Positions 44,212 to 54,142 of a stretch of 64,000 nucleotides of DNA are shown here, piece by piece; within the stretch, counting starts at the first letter, position 1, and each line of letters opens with the position of its first letter. The stretch lies in the NCBI GenBank assembly GCA_014804655.1, contig JAAUZK010000019.1, forward strand, positions 68,033 through 132,032. The letters run 5' to 3'. The position numbers and the translations under genes were made by a program. This stretch comes from Lachnospiraceae bacterium. Its GTDB lineage: Bacteria; Bacillota; Clostridia; Lachnospirales; Lachnospiraceae. The notes beneath the pieces were generated by a model. It worked only from the letters and a program-made list of their open reading frames with translations. It ran no database searches and was not told the DNA's origin.

Positions 44212-44832
44212 ATGGCAAACGTATCTGTTTATAATATGGAAGGTAAAGAAGTCGGCAAGATGGACTTAAACGATGCGGTATTCGGTGTCGAGATCAATGA
44301 ACACTTAGTACACATGGCGGTTGTCCAGACACTTGCCAATAAACGTCAGGGAACACAGAAAGCAAAGACTCGTTCCGAAGTGTCCGGCGGCGGCAGAAAG
44401 CCTTGGAGACAGAAGGGAACAGGACATGCAAGACAGGGTTCCACGAGAGCTCCCCAGTGGAAGGGCGGCGGTGTTGTATTCGCACCCGTTCCGAGGGATT
44501 ATTCTTTCAAGTTAAATAAGAAAGAGAAGCAGGCGGCTCTTAAGTCTGTACTGACCAGCAGAGTGCAGGATAACAAGCTGATCGTTTTAGACGAACTGAA
44601 GCTTGATGAGATCAAGACAAAGAAGTTTAAAGAGGTTATGGATAACCTTAAGGTAGAGAAGGCAATGGTAGTGATCGGCGAGCAGGATAAGAACGTGATC
44701 CTTTCCGCAAGAAATCTTCCTACAGTATCTACAGCAGTAGCAGAAAATATCAACGTATATGATATCTTGAAGGGCGACACTTTAGTACTCACTAAGGATG
44801 CCGTAGCAAAGATCGAGGAGGTGTATGCATAA
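44212..44832 (+). CDS. rplD: 50S ribosomal protein L4
   Basis: 206 residues with the extended loop [19 protein letters not shown] that reaches the exit tunnel and is a site of macrolide resistance changes. In enterobacteria L4 also represses its own operon; the structured leader at 42878-43112 could be the target. Its stop overlaps the rplW start (TAATG). Confidence 0.98.
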   Translation: MANVSVYNMEGKEVGKMDLNDAVFGVEINEHLVHMAVVQTLANKRQGTQKAKTRSEVSGGGRKPWRQKGTGHARQGSTRAPQWKGGGVVFAPVPRDYSFKLNKKEKQAALKSVLTSRVQDNKLIVLDELKLDEIKTKKFKEVMDNLKVEKAMVVIGEQDKNVILSARNLPTVSTAVAENINVYDILKGDTLVLTKDAVAKIEEVYA

Positions 44833-45131
44833 TGGCAGCAATCCAATATTATGATGTAATCCTCAAACCGGTTATCACAGAGAAGAGCATGGCAGGCATG
44901 AGCGAGAAGAAATATACTTTCTTAGTTCATCCCGAAGCCAACAAGACGCAGATCAAAGAAGCTGTTGAGAAGATGTTTGAAGGAACAAAGGTAGCTAAGG
45001 TCAACACGATGAACATGGACGGCAAGACCAAGAGACGCGGCATGGTATACGGCAAGACAGCCAAGACCAAGAAAGCGATCGTACAGTTGACACAGGACAG
45101 CAAGGATATCGAGATCTTTGCAGGATTATAA
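44832..45131 (+). CDS. rplW: 50S ribosomal protein L23
   Basis: 99 residues; [13 protein letters not shown] and [16 protein letters not shown] are standard. It forms the tunnel-exit docking site for trigger factor and SRP. It is coupled to rplD by overlap. Repeat R4 starts three bases after its stop codon. Confidence 0.98.
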   Translation: MAAIQYYDVILKPVITEKSMAGMSEKKYTFLVHPEANKTQIKEAVEKMFEGTKVAKVNTMNMDGKTKRRGMVYGKTAKTKKAIVQLTQDSKDIEIFAGL

Positions 45132-45133
45132 CA

Positions 45134-45217
45134 AGACAAAGAGTTATTCTAAGGCGATAAAGAACATCGCCTAAGAACAACAACAGCTTTGTCTGAGAGA
45201 ATCGCAAGCGATTCTCT
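45134..45217 (+). repeat. Dispersed structured repeat, copy R4, inside the S10 operon
   Basis: Outer arms AGACAAAG (45134-45141) and CTTTGTCT (45187-45194) pair perfectly though their sequence differs from R3. The core is CTAAGGCG...CGCCTAAG, and the trailing hairpin AGAGAATCGC/GCGATTCTCT (45196-45217) is a perfect 10-bp palindrome. It fills the rplW-rplB gap and would be transcribed in the ribosomal mRNA. Confidence 0.85.
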
Positions 45218-45250
45218 GAAATAAATCATCATAGAAAAGGAGATAAGATC

Positions 45251-46093
45251 ATGGGAATTAAGACATACAACCCATATACACCTTCCAGACGTAATATGAC
45301 CGGTTCTGATTTCTCAGAGATTACCAAGAAGACTCCGGAGAAAGCGTTATGTACTTCTCTTAAGAAGAATGCCGGACGTAACAATCAGGGTAAGATCACA
45401 GTGAGACATCACGGCGGCGGAAGCAGAAGATTATACAGAAACATTGATTTCAAGAGAAATAAAGACGGTATTGCCGCTAAGGTAATCGGAATCGAGTACG
45501 ATCCCAACAGAACGGCAAACATCGCACTGATCTGTTATGAGGATGGTGAGAAAGCATATATCCTCGCGCCGGAAGGATTAACAGACGGCATGAAAGTTAT
45601 GAACGGTCCTGAGGCGGAAGTCAGAGTAGGTAACTGCTTACCGTTATCTGCAATCCCCGTCGGTACACTGGTTCACAACATTGAATTATATCCCGGCAAG
45701 GGCGGACAGATGGTTCGTTCTGCTGGTAACAGCGCACAGCTTATGGCTAAGGAAGGCAAGTATGCGACACTGAGACTTCCCTCCGGCGAAATGAGAATGG
45801 TTCCGATCGTATGCCGCGCAACAGTCGGCACAGTCGGCAACGTAGACCACAACCTGATCAAGATCGGTAAAGCAGGACGTAAGCGCCACATGGGTATCCG
45901 TCCTACGGTCCGCGGTTCCGTTATGAACCCTAATGACCATCCGCACGGTGGTGGTGAAGGAAGAGCGCCGATCGGTCGTCCCGGTCCGTGCACACCTTGG
46001 GGTAAACCGGCACTCGGCTTGAAGACACGTAAGAAGAAGAAAGCGTCCAACAAGCTGATCGTAAGAAGAAGAGACGGCAGAGCTATTAAATAG
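45251..46093 (+). CDS. rplB: 50S ribosomal protein L2
   Basis: 280 residues, usual length. [15 protein letters not shown] at the start and [17 protein letters not shown] near the C-terminus, with the His implicated in peptidyl-transferase centre assembly, are conserved. AAGGAGAT precedes the ATG. It is separated from rplW by a 119-base gap, unusual in this operon, filled by repeat R4. Confidence 0.98.
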   Translation: MGIKTYNPYTPSRRNMTGSDFSEITKKTPEKALCTSLKKNAGRNNQGKITVRHHGGGSRRLYRNIDFKRNKDGIAAKVIGIEYDPNRTANIALICYEDGEKAYILAPEGLTDGMKVMNGPEAEVRVGNCLPLSAIPVGTLVHNIELYPGKGGQMVRSAGNSAQLMAKEGKYATLRLPSGEMRMVPIVCRATVGTVGNVDHNLIKIGKAGRKRHMGIRPTVRGSVMNPNDHPHGGGEGRAPIGRPGPCTPWGKPALGLKTRKKKKASNKLIVRRRDGRAIK

Positions 46094-46104
46094 GAGGAGA
46101 TATC

Positions 46105-46386
46105 ATGGCTAGATCACTGAAAAAAGGACCGTTTGCAGATGCGAGCTTATTGAAGAAAGTAGATGCTATGAACGCGTCAGGACAGAAGCAGGTTATTAAG
46201 ACCTGGTCCCGCCGCTCTACGATCTTCCCTTCCTTCGTGGGACACACATTCGCTGTTCATGACGGAAGAAAGCACGTACCGGTATATGTTACAGAGGATA
46301 TGGTTGGTCACAAACTCGGCGAGTTCGTAGCGACCAGAACTTATAGAGGACACGACAAGGACGAGAGAAAGTCTAAAGTCCGCTAA
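46105..46386 (+). CDS. rpsS: 30S ribosomal protein S19
   Basis: 93 residues; [10 protein letters not shown] and [19 protein letters not shown] are invariant parts of S19, which sits in the 30S head next to S13. GGAGGAG is 5-9 bases before the ATG. Confidence 0.98.
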   Translation: MARSLKKGPFADASLLKKVDAMNASGQKQVIKTWSRRSTIFPSFVGHTFAVHDGRKHVPVYVTEDMVGHKLGEFVATRTYRGHDKDERKSKVR

Positions 46387-46407
46387 TTTGAAAGGAGGCA
46401 TAAATCT

Positions 46408-46794
46408 ATGGCTAAAGGACATAGATCCCAGATAAAGAGAGAGAGAAACGCGAATAAAGACACAAGACCCTCCGCTAAGTTATCTTACGCCAGAGTGTCT
46501 GTTCAGAAAGCGTGTTTCGTATTGGATGCCATCAGAGGAAAAGATGTGGAGACGGCGCTTGCGATCCTTGCATATAATCCGAGATACGCATCAAGCATTA
46601 TTAAGAAGCTGTTAGAGTCTGCGATTGCGAATGCAGAGAACAACAACGGTATGAATGTGGAGAACCTTTACATTGCAGAGTGCTATGCAAACAAGGGACC
46701 GACCATGAAGAGAGTAAGACCGAGAGCACAGGGCAGGGCCTACAGGATCGAGAAGAGAATGAGCCACATCACAATCGTGCTTGATGAAAGATAG
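46408..46794 (+). CDS. rplV: 50S ribosomal protein L22
   Basis: 128 residues, a little longer than the 110 of E. coli because of a charged N-terminal extension. The beta-hairpin that lines the exit tunnel ([19 protein letters not shown]) is intact, with no macrolide-resistance-type insertion. Confidence 0.98.
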   Translation: MAKGHRSQIKRERNANKDTRPSAKLSYARVSVQKACFVLDAIRGKDVETALAILAYNPRYASSIIKKLLESAIANAENNNGMNVENLYIAECYANKGPTMKRVRPRAQGRAYRIEKRMSHITIVLDER

Positions 46795-46817
46795 GATCAT
46801 ATAGGAAGGAGAACAAC

Positions 46818-47474
46818 ATGGGACAGAAAGTTAATCCACACGGCCTCAGAGTCGGTATCATTAAAGATTGGGATTCTAAGTGGTATGCTGATGCAGAGTT
46901 TTCTGATTTCTTAGTAGAAGACTACAACATCAGAGAATACTTGAAGAAGAAATTATACAGTGCCGGTATTTCTAAGATCGAGATCGAGAGAGCATCCGAC
47001 AGAGTGAAAGTAATCATCTACACTGCAAAACCGGGTGTTGTGATCGGTAAGGGCGGTGCAGAGATCGAAGTAACCAAGAAAGAGCTTTCTAAGCTGACGA
47101 GCAAGAAAGTTTTCGTAGACATCAAAGAGATTAAGAGACCTGATAAGGATGCACAGCTTGTTGCGGAGAACATCGCACAGCAGCTTGAAAATCGTGTATC
47201 TTTCAGGCGTGCCATGAAGTCCTGCATGGGCAGAACCATGAAAGCAGGAGCAGAAGGCATCAAGACTGCTGTATCCGGACGTCTGGGCGGCGCAGATATC
47301 GCTCGTACAGAGTTCTACAGCGAGGGTACTATCCCGCTTCAGACTTTGAGAGCAGATATTGACTACGGTTTTGCAGAGGCCGATACGACATACGGTAAGC
47401 TCGGTGTCAAAGTATGGATCTATAAAGGAGAGGTACTTCCGACTAAATCTAATGTGGAAGGGAGCGATAAATAA
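46818..47474 (+). CDS. rpsC: 30S ribosomal protein S3
   Basis: 218 residues. [20 protein letters not shown] at the start; KH domain GxxG loop [12 protein letters not shown] at about 75; C-terminal domain [14 protein letters not shown]3 lines the mRNA entry channel. Its stop overlaps the rplP start (TAATG). Confidence 0.98.
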   Translation: MGQKVNPHGLRVGIIKDWDSKWYADAEFSDFLVEDYNIREYLKKKLYSAGISKIEIERASDRVKVIIYTAKPGVVIGKGGAEIEVTKKELSKLTSKKVFVDIKEIKRPDKDAQLVAENIAQQLENRVSFRRAMKSCMGRTMKAGAEGIKTAVSGRLGGADIARTEFYSEGTIPLQTLRADIDYGFAEADTTYGKLGVKVWIYKGEVLPTKSNVEGSDK

Positions 47475-47911
47475 TGTTAATGCCTAAAAGAGTAAAACGT
47501 CGTAAACAGTTTCGCGGCTCTATGAGCGGAAAAGCTACCCGTGGCAACACGATCACCTACGGTGAGTACGGTATTGTAGCATTAGAGCCCTGTTGGATTA
47601 AGTCCAACCAGATCGAGGCAGCCCGTATTGCTATGACTCGTCATATTAAGCGTGGCGGTAAAGTCTGGATCAAAATATTCCCTGATAAACCTGTAACAGC
47701 GAAACCTGCTGAGACACGTATGGGCTCCGGTAAAGGTACTCTGGAATACTGGGTTGCAGTTGTAAAACCCGGACGTGTTATGTTCGAGATTGCGGGAGTA
47801 GCTGAGGATGTAGCTAAAGAAGCGTTACGTCTTGCAACACATAAGCTTCCATGCAAATGTAAGATCGTTTCTAAAGCGGATTTGGAAGGCGGTGTATCGA
47901 ATGAAAACTAA
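47474..47911 (+). CDS. rplP: 50S ribosomal protein L16
   Basis: 145 residues; [19 protein letters not shown] and [14 protein letters not shown] are typical. L16 supports the A-site tRNA and the late steps of 50S assembly. A second in-frame ATG two codons later is also possible as start. Confidence 0.98.
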   Translation: MLMPKRVKRRKQFRGSMSGKATRGNTITYGEYGIVALEPCWIKSNQIEAARIAMTRHIKRGGKVWIKIFPDKPVTAKPAETRMGSGKGTLEYWVAVVKPGRVMFEIAGVAEDVAKEALRLATHKLPCKCKIVSKADLEGGVSNEN

Positions 47912-48110
47912 TAAATTTGTAGAAGATTTAAAGAACAAATCAGATGCAGAATTAGCGCAGGAATTGGTTGATGCGAAGAAAGAACTTTTCAATTTGAGAT
48001 TCCAGAATGCAACCAATCAGTTGGATAACACGGCAAGAATCAAAGATGTCAGAAGAAACATCGCCAGGATCCAGACCGTGATCACTGAGAAGGCAAAAGC
48101 AGTAAATTAA
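47901..48110 (+). CDS. rpmC: 50S ribosomal protein L29
   Basis: 69 residues from the ATG at 47901, matching the family length; upstream in-frame codons lie inside rplP. It is helical, with [20 protein letters not shown] conserved. It overlaps rplP by 11 bases, with GGAAGGCGG as ribosome binding site. Confidence 0.97.
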   Translation: MKTNKFVEDLKNKSDAELAQELVDAKKELFNLRFQNATNQLDNTARIKDVRRNIARIQTVITEKAKAVN

Positions 48111-48116
48111 GAAACG

Positions 48117-48171
48117 ACGCTGTAAGAATTGCAAAGCAATTCTTGCGATTTCAGTTTACTGAAATCAAAGG
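48117..48171 (+). repeat. Two perfect hairpins between rpmC and rpsQ
   Basis: AAGAATTGC-AAA-GCAATTCTT type (about 48125-48145) and GATTTCAG-TTTA-CTGAAATC (about 48149-48168) stand side by side in a 76-base gap inside the operon. The first resembles the trailing hairpin of R4, so this may be a decayed or related element. The bases of the core CTAAG motif are absent. Confidence 0.5.
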
Positions 48172-48186
48172 AAAGGAGACTCAATC

Positions 48187-48441
48187 GTGGACAGAAATTT
48201 AAGAAAGACACGTACTGGCAAGGTAACCAGTAACAAGATGGATAAGACGATCGTGGTAGCAATCGAAGACCATGTTAAACATCCGCTTTACAAGAAAATT
48301 GTAAAGAAGACCTATAAATTGAAAGCACATGATGAGAACAATGAGTGCAACATCGGTGATACAGTTAAGGTAATGGAGACCAGACCTTTATCCAAGGATA
48401 AGAGATGGAGACTTGTTGAGATTGTCGAGAAAGCAAAATAG
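48187..48441 (+). CDS. rpsQ: 30S ribosomal protein S17
   Basis: 84 residues with a GTG start after [32 protein letters not shown] and [20 protein letters not shown] are standard for S17, an early-binding OB-fold protein of the 30S body. Confidence 0.98.
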   Translation: MDRNLRKTRTGKVTSNKMDKTIVVAIEDHVKHPLYKKIVKKTYKLKAHDENNECNIGDTVKVMETRPLSKDKRWRLVEIVEKAK

Positions 48442-48474
48442 TTTATTTGATTATGAAAAGAAGGAGAAATCAGC

Positions 48475-48843
48475 ATGATTCAACAGGAAAGCAGACTTAA
48501 GGTCGCTGACAATACCGGTGCAAAAGAGCTTCTGTGCATCAGAGTTGTGGGCGGTTCTACAAGAAGATATGCACGTATCGGTGATATCATTGTTGCTACG
48601 GTCAAAGACGCAACACCAGGCGGCGTTGTAAAAAAAGGCGACGTTGTAAAGGCTGTAGTTGTTCGTAGTGTAAAAGGCGCTCGTCGTAAAGACGGATCTT
48701 ATATCAGATTTGACGAGAATGCTGCTGTTATCATCAAGGAGGATAAGACTCCGAGAGGAACCCGTATTTTTGGACCAGTAGCGAGAGAGCTTCGTGATAA
48801 ACAGTTTATGAAAATTGTTTCACTGGCTCCGGAAGTATTATAG
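48475..48843 (+). CDS. rplN: 50S ribosomal protein L14
   Basis: 122 residues, exact family length. [20 protein letters not shown] and [13 protein letters not shown] are conserved. L14 takes part in the bridge to the 30S subunit and is where RsfS binds. Confidence 0.98.
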   Translation: MIQQESRLKVADNTGAKELLCIRVVGGSTRRYARIGDIIVATVKDATPGGVVKKGDVVKAVVVRSVKGARRKDGSYIRFDENAAVIIKEDKTPRGTRIFGPVARELRDKQFMKIVSLAPEVL

Positions 48844-48854
48844 GAGGTGCCGGT

Positions 48855-49166
48855 ATGTCAACATTTAAGATTAAAAAAGGTGATACCGTTAAGGTAATCG
48901 CCGGTAAAGACAAAGACAAAGAAGGCAAAGTTATATCCGTAGACAGAAAGAACAATAAGGTTCTGGTTGAAGGAATCAACATGATCACAAAGCATGAGAA
49001 GCCTTCAGCAGCTAATCAGAACGGCGGCATTGTTCAGAAGGAAGCACCTATCAACGCTTCCAATGTAATGTATGTACACAAGGGTAAAGCAACAAGGATC
49101 GGTTTCAAGTTCGAGAATGATAAGAAGGTCCGTTATGCGAAATCCACAGGTGACATCATTGACTAA
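48855..49166 (+). CDS. rplX: 50S ribosomal protein L24
   Basis: 103 residues with an N-terminal KOW motif ([20 protein letters not shown]). L24 starts 50S assembly and lies at the tunnel exit. AGGAGGTGCCGGT precedes the ATG, 11 bases after rplN. Confidence 0.98.
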   Translation: MSTFKIKKGDTVKVIAGKDKDKEGKVISVDRKNNKVLVEGINMITKHEKPSAANQNGGIVQKEAPINASNVMYVHKGKATRIGFKFENDKKVRYAKSTGDIID

Positions 49167-49190
49167 TTCTAAGAAAGGAGGTCTAAAACG

Positions 49191-49733
49191 TTGAGTAGTA
49201 GACTGAAAGAGATGTATAAGAACGAGATCGTAGATGCTATGGTCAAAAAGTTTGGATATAAAAATGTTATGGAAGTTCCGAAACTTGACAAGATCGTAAT
49301 CAACATGGGCGTTGGTGAAGCGAAGGAAAACGCTAAGATTCTGGAAGCGGCTGTGAGTGATATGGAAACGATCACCGGACAGAAGGCAGTCGTGACGAAG
49401 GCTAAGAACTCTGTTGCTAACTTTAAGATCAGAGAAGGTCAGGCAATCGGATGTAAGACGACACTCCGCGGCGATAAGATGTATGAGTTTCTGGATCGCC
49501 TCGTAAACCTTGCACTTCCCCGTGTACGTGACTTCAGAGGTGTTAATCCCAACTCCTTTGACGGCAGAGGCAATTATGCACTGGGTATCAAGGAGCAGAT
49601 CATCTTCCCGGAGATCGAGTATGATAAGGTAGATAAGGTCAGAGGTATGGACGTTATCATCGTCACCACCGCGAAGACGGATGAGGAAGCTCGTGAGTTG
49701 TTGAGATTATTTAACATGCCATTCGCTAAATAG
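49191..49733 (+). CDS. rplE: 50S ribosomal protein L5
   Basis: 180 residues starting at TTG (49191) after AAAGGAGGT. Conserved blocks include [17 protein letters not shown] and [20 protein letters not shown]5 binds 5S rRNA and contacts the P-site tRNA. The rare start codon may lower its translation relative to neighbours. Confidence 0.98.
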   Translation: MSSRLKEMYKNEIVDAMVKKFGYKNVMEVPKLDKIVINMGVGEAKENAKILEAAVSDMETITGQKAVVTKAKNSVANFKIREGQAIGCKTTLRGDKMYEFLDRLVNLALPRVRDFRGVNPNSFDGRGNYALGIKEQIIFPEIEYDKVDKVRGMDVIIVTTAKTDEEARELLRLFNMPFAK

Positions 49734-49747
49734 AAGGAGGTAAATTC

Positions 49748-49933
49748 ATGGCTAAGACAGCAATGAAGATCAAACAGCAGCGTAAACCGAAATTCTCCGT
49801 TAGAGAATACAATCGTTGCAAAATCTGTGGTCGTCCACATGCTTATTTAAGAAAATACGGAATTTGCAGAATTTGCTTCCGTGAATTAGCATATAAAGGT
49901 CAGATCCCCGGCGTTAAGAAAGCAAGCTGGTAA
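49748..49933 (+). CDS. rpsZ: 30S ribosomal protein S14 type Z (zinc form)
   Basis: 61 residues, the short zinc-binding type with CKICGR...CRICFRELA. This is the usual form in Firmicutes; a zinc-free paralogue, if any, is not in the window. Repeat R5 starts three bases after the stop codon. Confidence 0.98.
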   Translation: MAKTAMKIKQQRKPKFSVREYNRCKICGRPHAYLRKYGICRICFRELAYKGQIPGVKKASW

Positions 49934-49936
49934 AAC

Positions 49937-50026
49937 AACGAAAAGTTTTACTAAGGTGCGAAAGAACCGCACCTAAGAAAAACTAAGTTTCGTTGGGAAG
50001 AATGTCGCTGACGCTTGCATTCTTCC
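49937..50026 (+). repeat. Dispersed structured repeat, copy R5, inside the spc operon
   Basis: Outer arms AACGAAA (49937-49943) and TTTCGTT (49988-49994) pair perfectly with a sequence unlike other copies. The core is CTAAGGTGC...GCACCTAAG with AAAGAAC-like loop, and the trailing hairpin GGAAGAATG (49996-50004)/CATTCTTCC (50018-50026). It fills most of the 154-base rpsZ-rpsH gap. Confidence 0.85.
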
Positions 50027-50087
50027 GGTGCATTGACTGGGATAAGTGAATGAAATAAGCGGATCAATAATTTAAGGAGGAAAAATC

Positions 50088-50489
50088 ATGACAATGAGCG
50101 ACCCTATTGCAGATATGCTTACAAGAATCCGTAATGCAAATACTGCAAAACATGATACAGTAGATGTACCCTCATCTAAGATGAAATTAGCTATCGCGCA
50201 GATTCTTTTGGATGAAGGATATATTAGAAAATTCGATTTGATCGATAACGGCAGTTTCAAGACCATTCATATCACATTGAAATACGGCGAGGATAAGAAT
50301 GACAAGATCATTTCCGGAATCAAGAGAATCTCTAAACCGGGTCTTCGTGTATATGCCGGCAAAGAGGATCTGCCGAGAGTTCTCGGAGGTCTGGGCGTTG
50401 CAATCATCTCTACCAATCAGGGAGTTGTAACGGATAAGAAGGCAAGAGAGCTGCAGGTAGGCGGCGAAGTGTTAGCCTTCGTCTGGTAG
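50088..50489 (+). CDS. rpsH: 30S ribosomal protein S8
   Basis: 133 residues; [20 protein letters not shown] and [22 protein letters not shown] are diagnostic. S8 binds the central domain of 16S rRNA and represses the spc operon in E. coli. TAAGGAGGAAAAATC precedes the ATG. Confidence 0.98.
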   Translation: MTMSDPIADMLTRIRNANTAKHDTVDVPSSKMKLAIAQILLDEGYIRKFDLIDNGSFKTIHITLKYGEDKNDKIISGIKRISKPGLRVYAGKEDLPRVLGGLGVAIISTNQGVVTDKKARELQVGGEVLAFVW

Positions 50490-50526
50490 TGGACAATAAC
50501 AAGAATTTAAAACAGGAGGTACGGGC

Positions 50527-51069
50527 ATGTCACGTATAGGAAGAATGCCAATCGCTATTCCCGCGGGTGTAACCGTTGAGGTAGCAGAAAATAATAAAGT
50601 GACTGTAAAAGGTCCTAAGGGAACACTTGAGAGAGTGCTTCCGGCAGAAATGGAAATTAAAGTAGAAGGCGATCAGGTTGTAGTATCCAGACCGAATGAT
50701 TTAAAGAAGATGAAGTCTTTCCACGGTCTGACAAGAACACTGATCCACAATATGGTTGTCGGTGTAACGGAAGGATACGAGAAGAAGCTGGAAGTAAACG
50801 GTGTAGGTTACAGAGCGTCTAAATCAGGCAAGACTCTGACACTTAACCTTGGTTACTCTCATCCGGTGGAAATGACGGATCCCGAAGGTATCGAGACTGT
50901 TATGGAAGGACAGAACGTAATCATCGTCAAAGGTATTGATAAAGAAAAAGTTGGTCAATTTGCGGCTGAGATCAGAGACAAGAGAAGACCGGAGCCTTAT
51001 AAGGGCAAGGGTATCAAGTATGCTGATGAGACAATTAGACGTAAAGTTGGTAAGACTGGTAAGAAATAA
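50527..51069 (+). CDS. rplF: 50S ribosomal protein L6
   Basis: 180 residues; [14 protein letters not shown] and the C-terminal [16 protein letters not shown] loop, which approaches the sarcin-ricin region, are conserved. Length is normal. ACAGGAGGTACGGGC precedes the ATG. Confidence 0.98.
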   Translation: MSRIGRMPIAIPAGVTVEVAENNKVTVKGPKGTLERVLPAEMEIKVEGDQVVVSRPNDLKKMKSFHGLTRTLIHNMVVGVTEGYEKKLEVNGVGYRASKSGKTLTLNLGYSHPVEMTDPEGIETVMEGQNVIIVKGIDKEKVGQFAAEIRDKRRPEPYKGKGIKYADETIRRKVGKTGKK

Positions 51070-51083
51070 CAGATAAGGAGAGT

Positions 51084-51458
51084 ATGAAGATGGTTAGTAA
51101 GGAATCAAGACAAAAAGTTCGTGTAAAAAAACACAACAGACTGCGTAACCGTTTCAGCGGCACCGCTGATAGACCGCGTCTTTCTGTGTTCAGAAGTAAT
51201 AATCATATGTATGCTCAAATTATTGACGATACAGTTGGAAATACTTTAGTTTCGGCGTCTACTCTCGAGAAGTCTGTAAAGTCTGAACTGGAGAAAACCA
51301 ATAACGTTGATGCAGCAGCATATTTAGGAACAGTAATCGCTAAGAGAGCAATTGAAAAAGGTATTAAGACTGTTGTCTTTGACAGAGGCGGCTTTATATA
51401 TCAGGGTAAGATTGCAGCATTAGCTGAGGCAGCCAGAGAAGCTGGCTTAGAATTCTAG
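51084..51458 (+). CDS. rplR: 50S ribosomal protein L18
   Basis: 124 residues; [17 protein letters not shown] start ([20 protein letters not shown]) and [21 protein letters not shown] end are typical. L18 binds 5S rRNA together with L5. AAGGAGAGT is adjacent to the ATG. Confidence 0.97.
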   Translation: MKMVSKESRQKVRVKKHNRLRNRFSGTADRPRLSVFRSNNHMYAQIIDDTVGNTLVSASTLEKSVKSELEKTNNVDAAAYLGTVIAKRAIEKGIKTVVFDRGGFIYQGKIAALAEAAREAGLEF

Positions 51459-51477
51459 GAAGGGAGAAGGAAATCAC

Positions 51478-51987
51478 ATGAGACGTACAATCATTGATGT
51501 AAGTCAGTTAGAATTGACTGAAAAAGTAGTAACGATCAAACGTGTTACTAAGGTTGTTAAAGGTGGTCGTAACATGCGTTTCACGGCTCTTGTAGTAGTC
51601 GGTGACAGCAATGGTCATGTTGGTGCAGGCTTAGGCAAAGCAACTGAAATCCCTGAAGCAATTCGCAAAGGTAAAGAAGATGCGATCAAGAACTTAGTTT
51701 CTGTTGCACTTGATGATAACAGCAGTATCACACACGATTTTATCGGCAAATTCGGTTCTGCTTCCGTACTCCTTAAGAGAGCTCCGGAAGGTACCGGTAT
51801 TATCGCAGGAGGTCCTGCCCGTGTTGTATGTGAACTTGCAGGTATCAAGAATATCCGTACGAAATCTTTAGGCTCCAACAATAAGCAGAATGTCGTACTT
51901 GCTACGATCGCGGGACTGCGCCAGTTAAAGACTCCTGAAGAAGTAGCTAAGAACCGCGGTAAATCCGTAGAAGAGATTCGCGCTTAA
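51478..51987 (+). CDS. rpsE: 30S ribosomal protein S5
   Basis: 169 residues. The double-stranded-RNA-binding fold [20 protein letters not shown] includes the loop where spectinomycin-resistance changes occur; no such deletion is seen. The rest ([21 protein letters not shown]) is standard. Confidence 0.98.
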   Translation: MRRTIIDVSQLELTEKVVTIKRVTKVVKGGRNMRFTALVVVGDSNGHVGAGLGKATEIPEAIRKGKEDAIKNLVSVALDDNSSITHDFIGKFGSASVLLKRAPEGTGIIAGGPARVVCELAGIKNIRTKSLGSNNKQNVVLATIAGLRQLKTPEEVAKNRGKSVEEIRA

Positions 51988-52034
51988 GTTACCGAAGGTT
52001 GTTGATCGGTCAGAATATTTAGGAGGAAAAGAAG

Positions 52035-52235
52035 ATGGCAGCAAAGAAAGAAGCAGCTAAAACATTAAAGATTACTTTAATTAAATCTACCATTGGTCAG
52101 GTTCCGAAAAACAGGGCAACGGTTGAAGCTATGGGTCTCAGGAAACTTCATCAGACAGTGGAACTGCCTGACAATGCATCAACCAGAGGTCAGATTCAGA
52201 AAGTAAGACATATGGTTAAAGTAGAAGAAGCATAA
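52035..52235 (+). CDS. rpmD: 50S ribosomal protein L30
   Basis: 66 residues; [20 protein letters not shown] is the family start. L30 is small, on the 50S back near 5S rRNA. AGGAGGAAAAGAAG precedes the ATG. Confidence 0.97.
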   Translation: MAAKKEAAKTLKITLIKSTIGQVPKNRATVEAMGLRKLHQTVELPDNASTRGQIQKVRHMVKVEEA

Positions 52236-52249
52236 AAGGAGGTGTCAGA

Positions 52250-52690
52250 ATGGAATTATCAAATTTAAGACCCGCGCCCGGGTCAGTACACAGTGATAAT
52301 TTTAGAAGAGGTCGTGGACACGGTTCAGGCAACGGTAAGACAGCCGGCAAGGGTCATAAGGGACAGAAAGCTCGTTCAGGAGCCCCCAGAATCGGATTCG
52401 AGGGCGGTCAGATGCCGTTATACAGACGTATTCCTAAGAGAGGTTTTACCAACAGGAATTCTAAGGATATCGTGGCGATCAACTTAAGTGCGCTGGAAGT
52501 GTTCGACAACGGCGCGACGGTTGACGTGGATGTACTGCTTGAGAAAGGGATCATCAAGAATCCTCGTGATGGGGTTAAGATTCTTGGAAACGGAGAACTT
52601 ACTAAGAAACTCGATGTGAAAGTGAATGCTTTCAGCGCATCCGCGAAAGAAAAGATCGAGGCACTTGGTGGAACAGCAGAGGTGATCTAA
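52250..52690 (+). CDS. rplO: 50S ribosomal protein L15
   Basis: 146 residues; the Gly/Arg-rich N-terminal tail ([20 protein letters not shown]) threads into 23S rRNA. The stop overlaps the secY start (TAATG), coupling ribosome and translocon synthesis. Confidence 0.98.
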   Translation: MELSNLRPAPGSVHSDNFRRGRGHGSGNGKTAGKGHKGQKARSGAPRIGFEGGQMPLYRRIPKRGFTNRNSKDIVAINLSALEVFDNGATVDVDVLLEKGIIKNPRDGVKILGNGELTKKLDVKVNAFSASAKEKIEALGGTAEVI

Positions 52691-54003
52691 TGCTTACAAC
52701 CTTAAAGAATGCGTTTAAAATCAAAGAAATAAGAAAGAAACTTTTCTTTACATTTATGATGTTGGTTGTGATCCGTTTCGGATCACAGCTCCCCGTTCCG
52801 GGCATCAACAGAAGCTTCTTTGCGGACTGGTTTTCACAGCAGACCGGAGACGCTTTTAATTTCTTCGATGCTTTTACGGGAGGTTCGTTCCTGAACATGT
52901 CTGTTCTGGCGCTTAATATTACGCCCTATATTACATCGTCCATTATTATGCAGCTTATGACGATAGCGATTCCGAAATTGGAAGAGATGCAGCGTGACGG
53001 TGCCGACGGCAGGAAGAAAATCGCTTCCATCACGAGATATGTGACGGTGGCGCTTGCGCTTATTGAATCCAGCGCTATGGCGATCGGCTTCGGACGTCAG
53101 GGACTGCTGCAGACATATAATGTAATTAATGTGGTTACGGTTATTGCGGCGTTGACAGCCGGCAGTGCGTTTCTTATGTGGATCGGAGAGCGGATTACGG
53201 AGAGCGGTGTTGGCAACGGTATTTCCATCGTGCTGACGATTAACATCCTGTCACGTATACCGCAGGATATTACGCAGTTATTTGAGCAGTTCGTGATTGG
53301 TAAATCCATTGCAAAGGGTGCTGTGGCGGCGATCATTATCATTGCAATCATTATACTGATGGTAGTGCTCGTTATTATCTTAAATGACGGTGTTCGCAAG
53401 ATTCCCGTACAGTATGCCAAGAAAGTACAGGGCAGGAAGATGGTTGGCGGTCAGATGACAAGCCTGCCGTTAAAGGTGAATACCTCAGGTGTTATTCCGG
53501 TAATCTTTGCCTCTTCCCTGATGCAGCTTCCGGTAATCGTTTGTTCGTTTTTCGGTATTACCGGCACAGGTGTGTGGGCTGAGATTTTGAAAGGAGTAAA
53601 TTCCAATTATTGGTGCAATCCGAAACAGCTTGTGTATTCCATCGGACTGCTGGTATATATTGCACTGGTTATCTTCTTTGCGTACTTCTACACATCTATT
53701 ACGTTCAATCCTTTAGAGATTGCGGAGAACATGAAGAAGCAGGGCGGATTTATTCCGGGTATCAGACCGGGCAAGCCTACCAGCGATTATCTGAATAAGG
53801 TGCTTACCTATATTATTTTCATCGGCGCGGTGGGACTTACGATCGTATGCGTTGTGCCGTATTTCTTCAATGGAGTATTCGGGGCAAGCGTATCCTTCAG
53901 CGGAACAAGTCTGATCATTATCGTGAGCGTTGTTCTGGAGACGATCAAGCAGATAGAATCACAGATGCTGGTTCGTAATTATAAAGGATTTTTAAACGAT
54001 TAA
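52690..54003 (+). CDS. secY: Preprotein translocase subunit SecY
   Basis: 437 residues with ten membrane spans. Signature parts include FGSQLPVPGI, the plug-region segment, ALNITPYITSSIIMQL and GIRPGKPTSDYL in the cytoplasmic loop used by SecA and ribosomes. It is translationally coupled to rplO. The following 139 bases contain three small hairpins (GGGACG/CGTCCC at about 54020-54045 is the best), before adk. Confidence 0.98.
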   Translation: MLTTLKNAFKIKEIRKKLFFTFMMLVVIRFGSQLPVPGINRSFFADWFSQQTGDAFNFFDAFTGGSFLNMSVLALNITPYITSSIIMQLMTIAIPKLEEMQRDGADGRKKIASITRYVTVALALIESSAMAIGFGRQGLLQTYNVINVVTVIAALTAGSAFLMWIGERITESGVGNGISIVLTINILSRIPQDITQLFEQFVIGKSIAKGAVAAIIIIAIIILMVVLVIILNDGVRKIPVQYAKKVQGRKMVGGQMTSLPLKVNTSGVIPVIFASSLMQLPVIVCSFFGITGTGVWAEILKGVNSNYWCNPKQLVYSIGLLVYIALVIFFAYFYTSITFNPLEIAENMKKQGGFIPGIRPGKPTSDYLNKVLTYIIFIGAVGLTIVCVVPYFFNGVFGASVSFSGTSLIIIVSVVLETIKQIESQMLVRNYKGFLND

Positions 54004-54142
54004 TTTATATGGAAATGATGGGGACGAGCAGGGCAACCGAGGCGTCCCTTACGTTTCATTGAAAAAGAAAGATTTTTCAATCGCAAATTTGTGCCTTGCG
54101 GCTGCAAAACCGCAGGTTATGAGAAAGGCGTGAGTATCAGTT

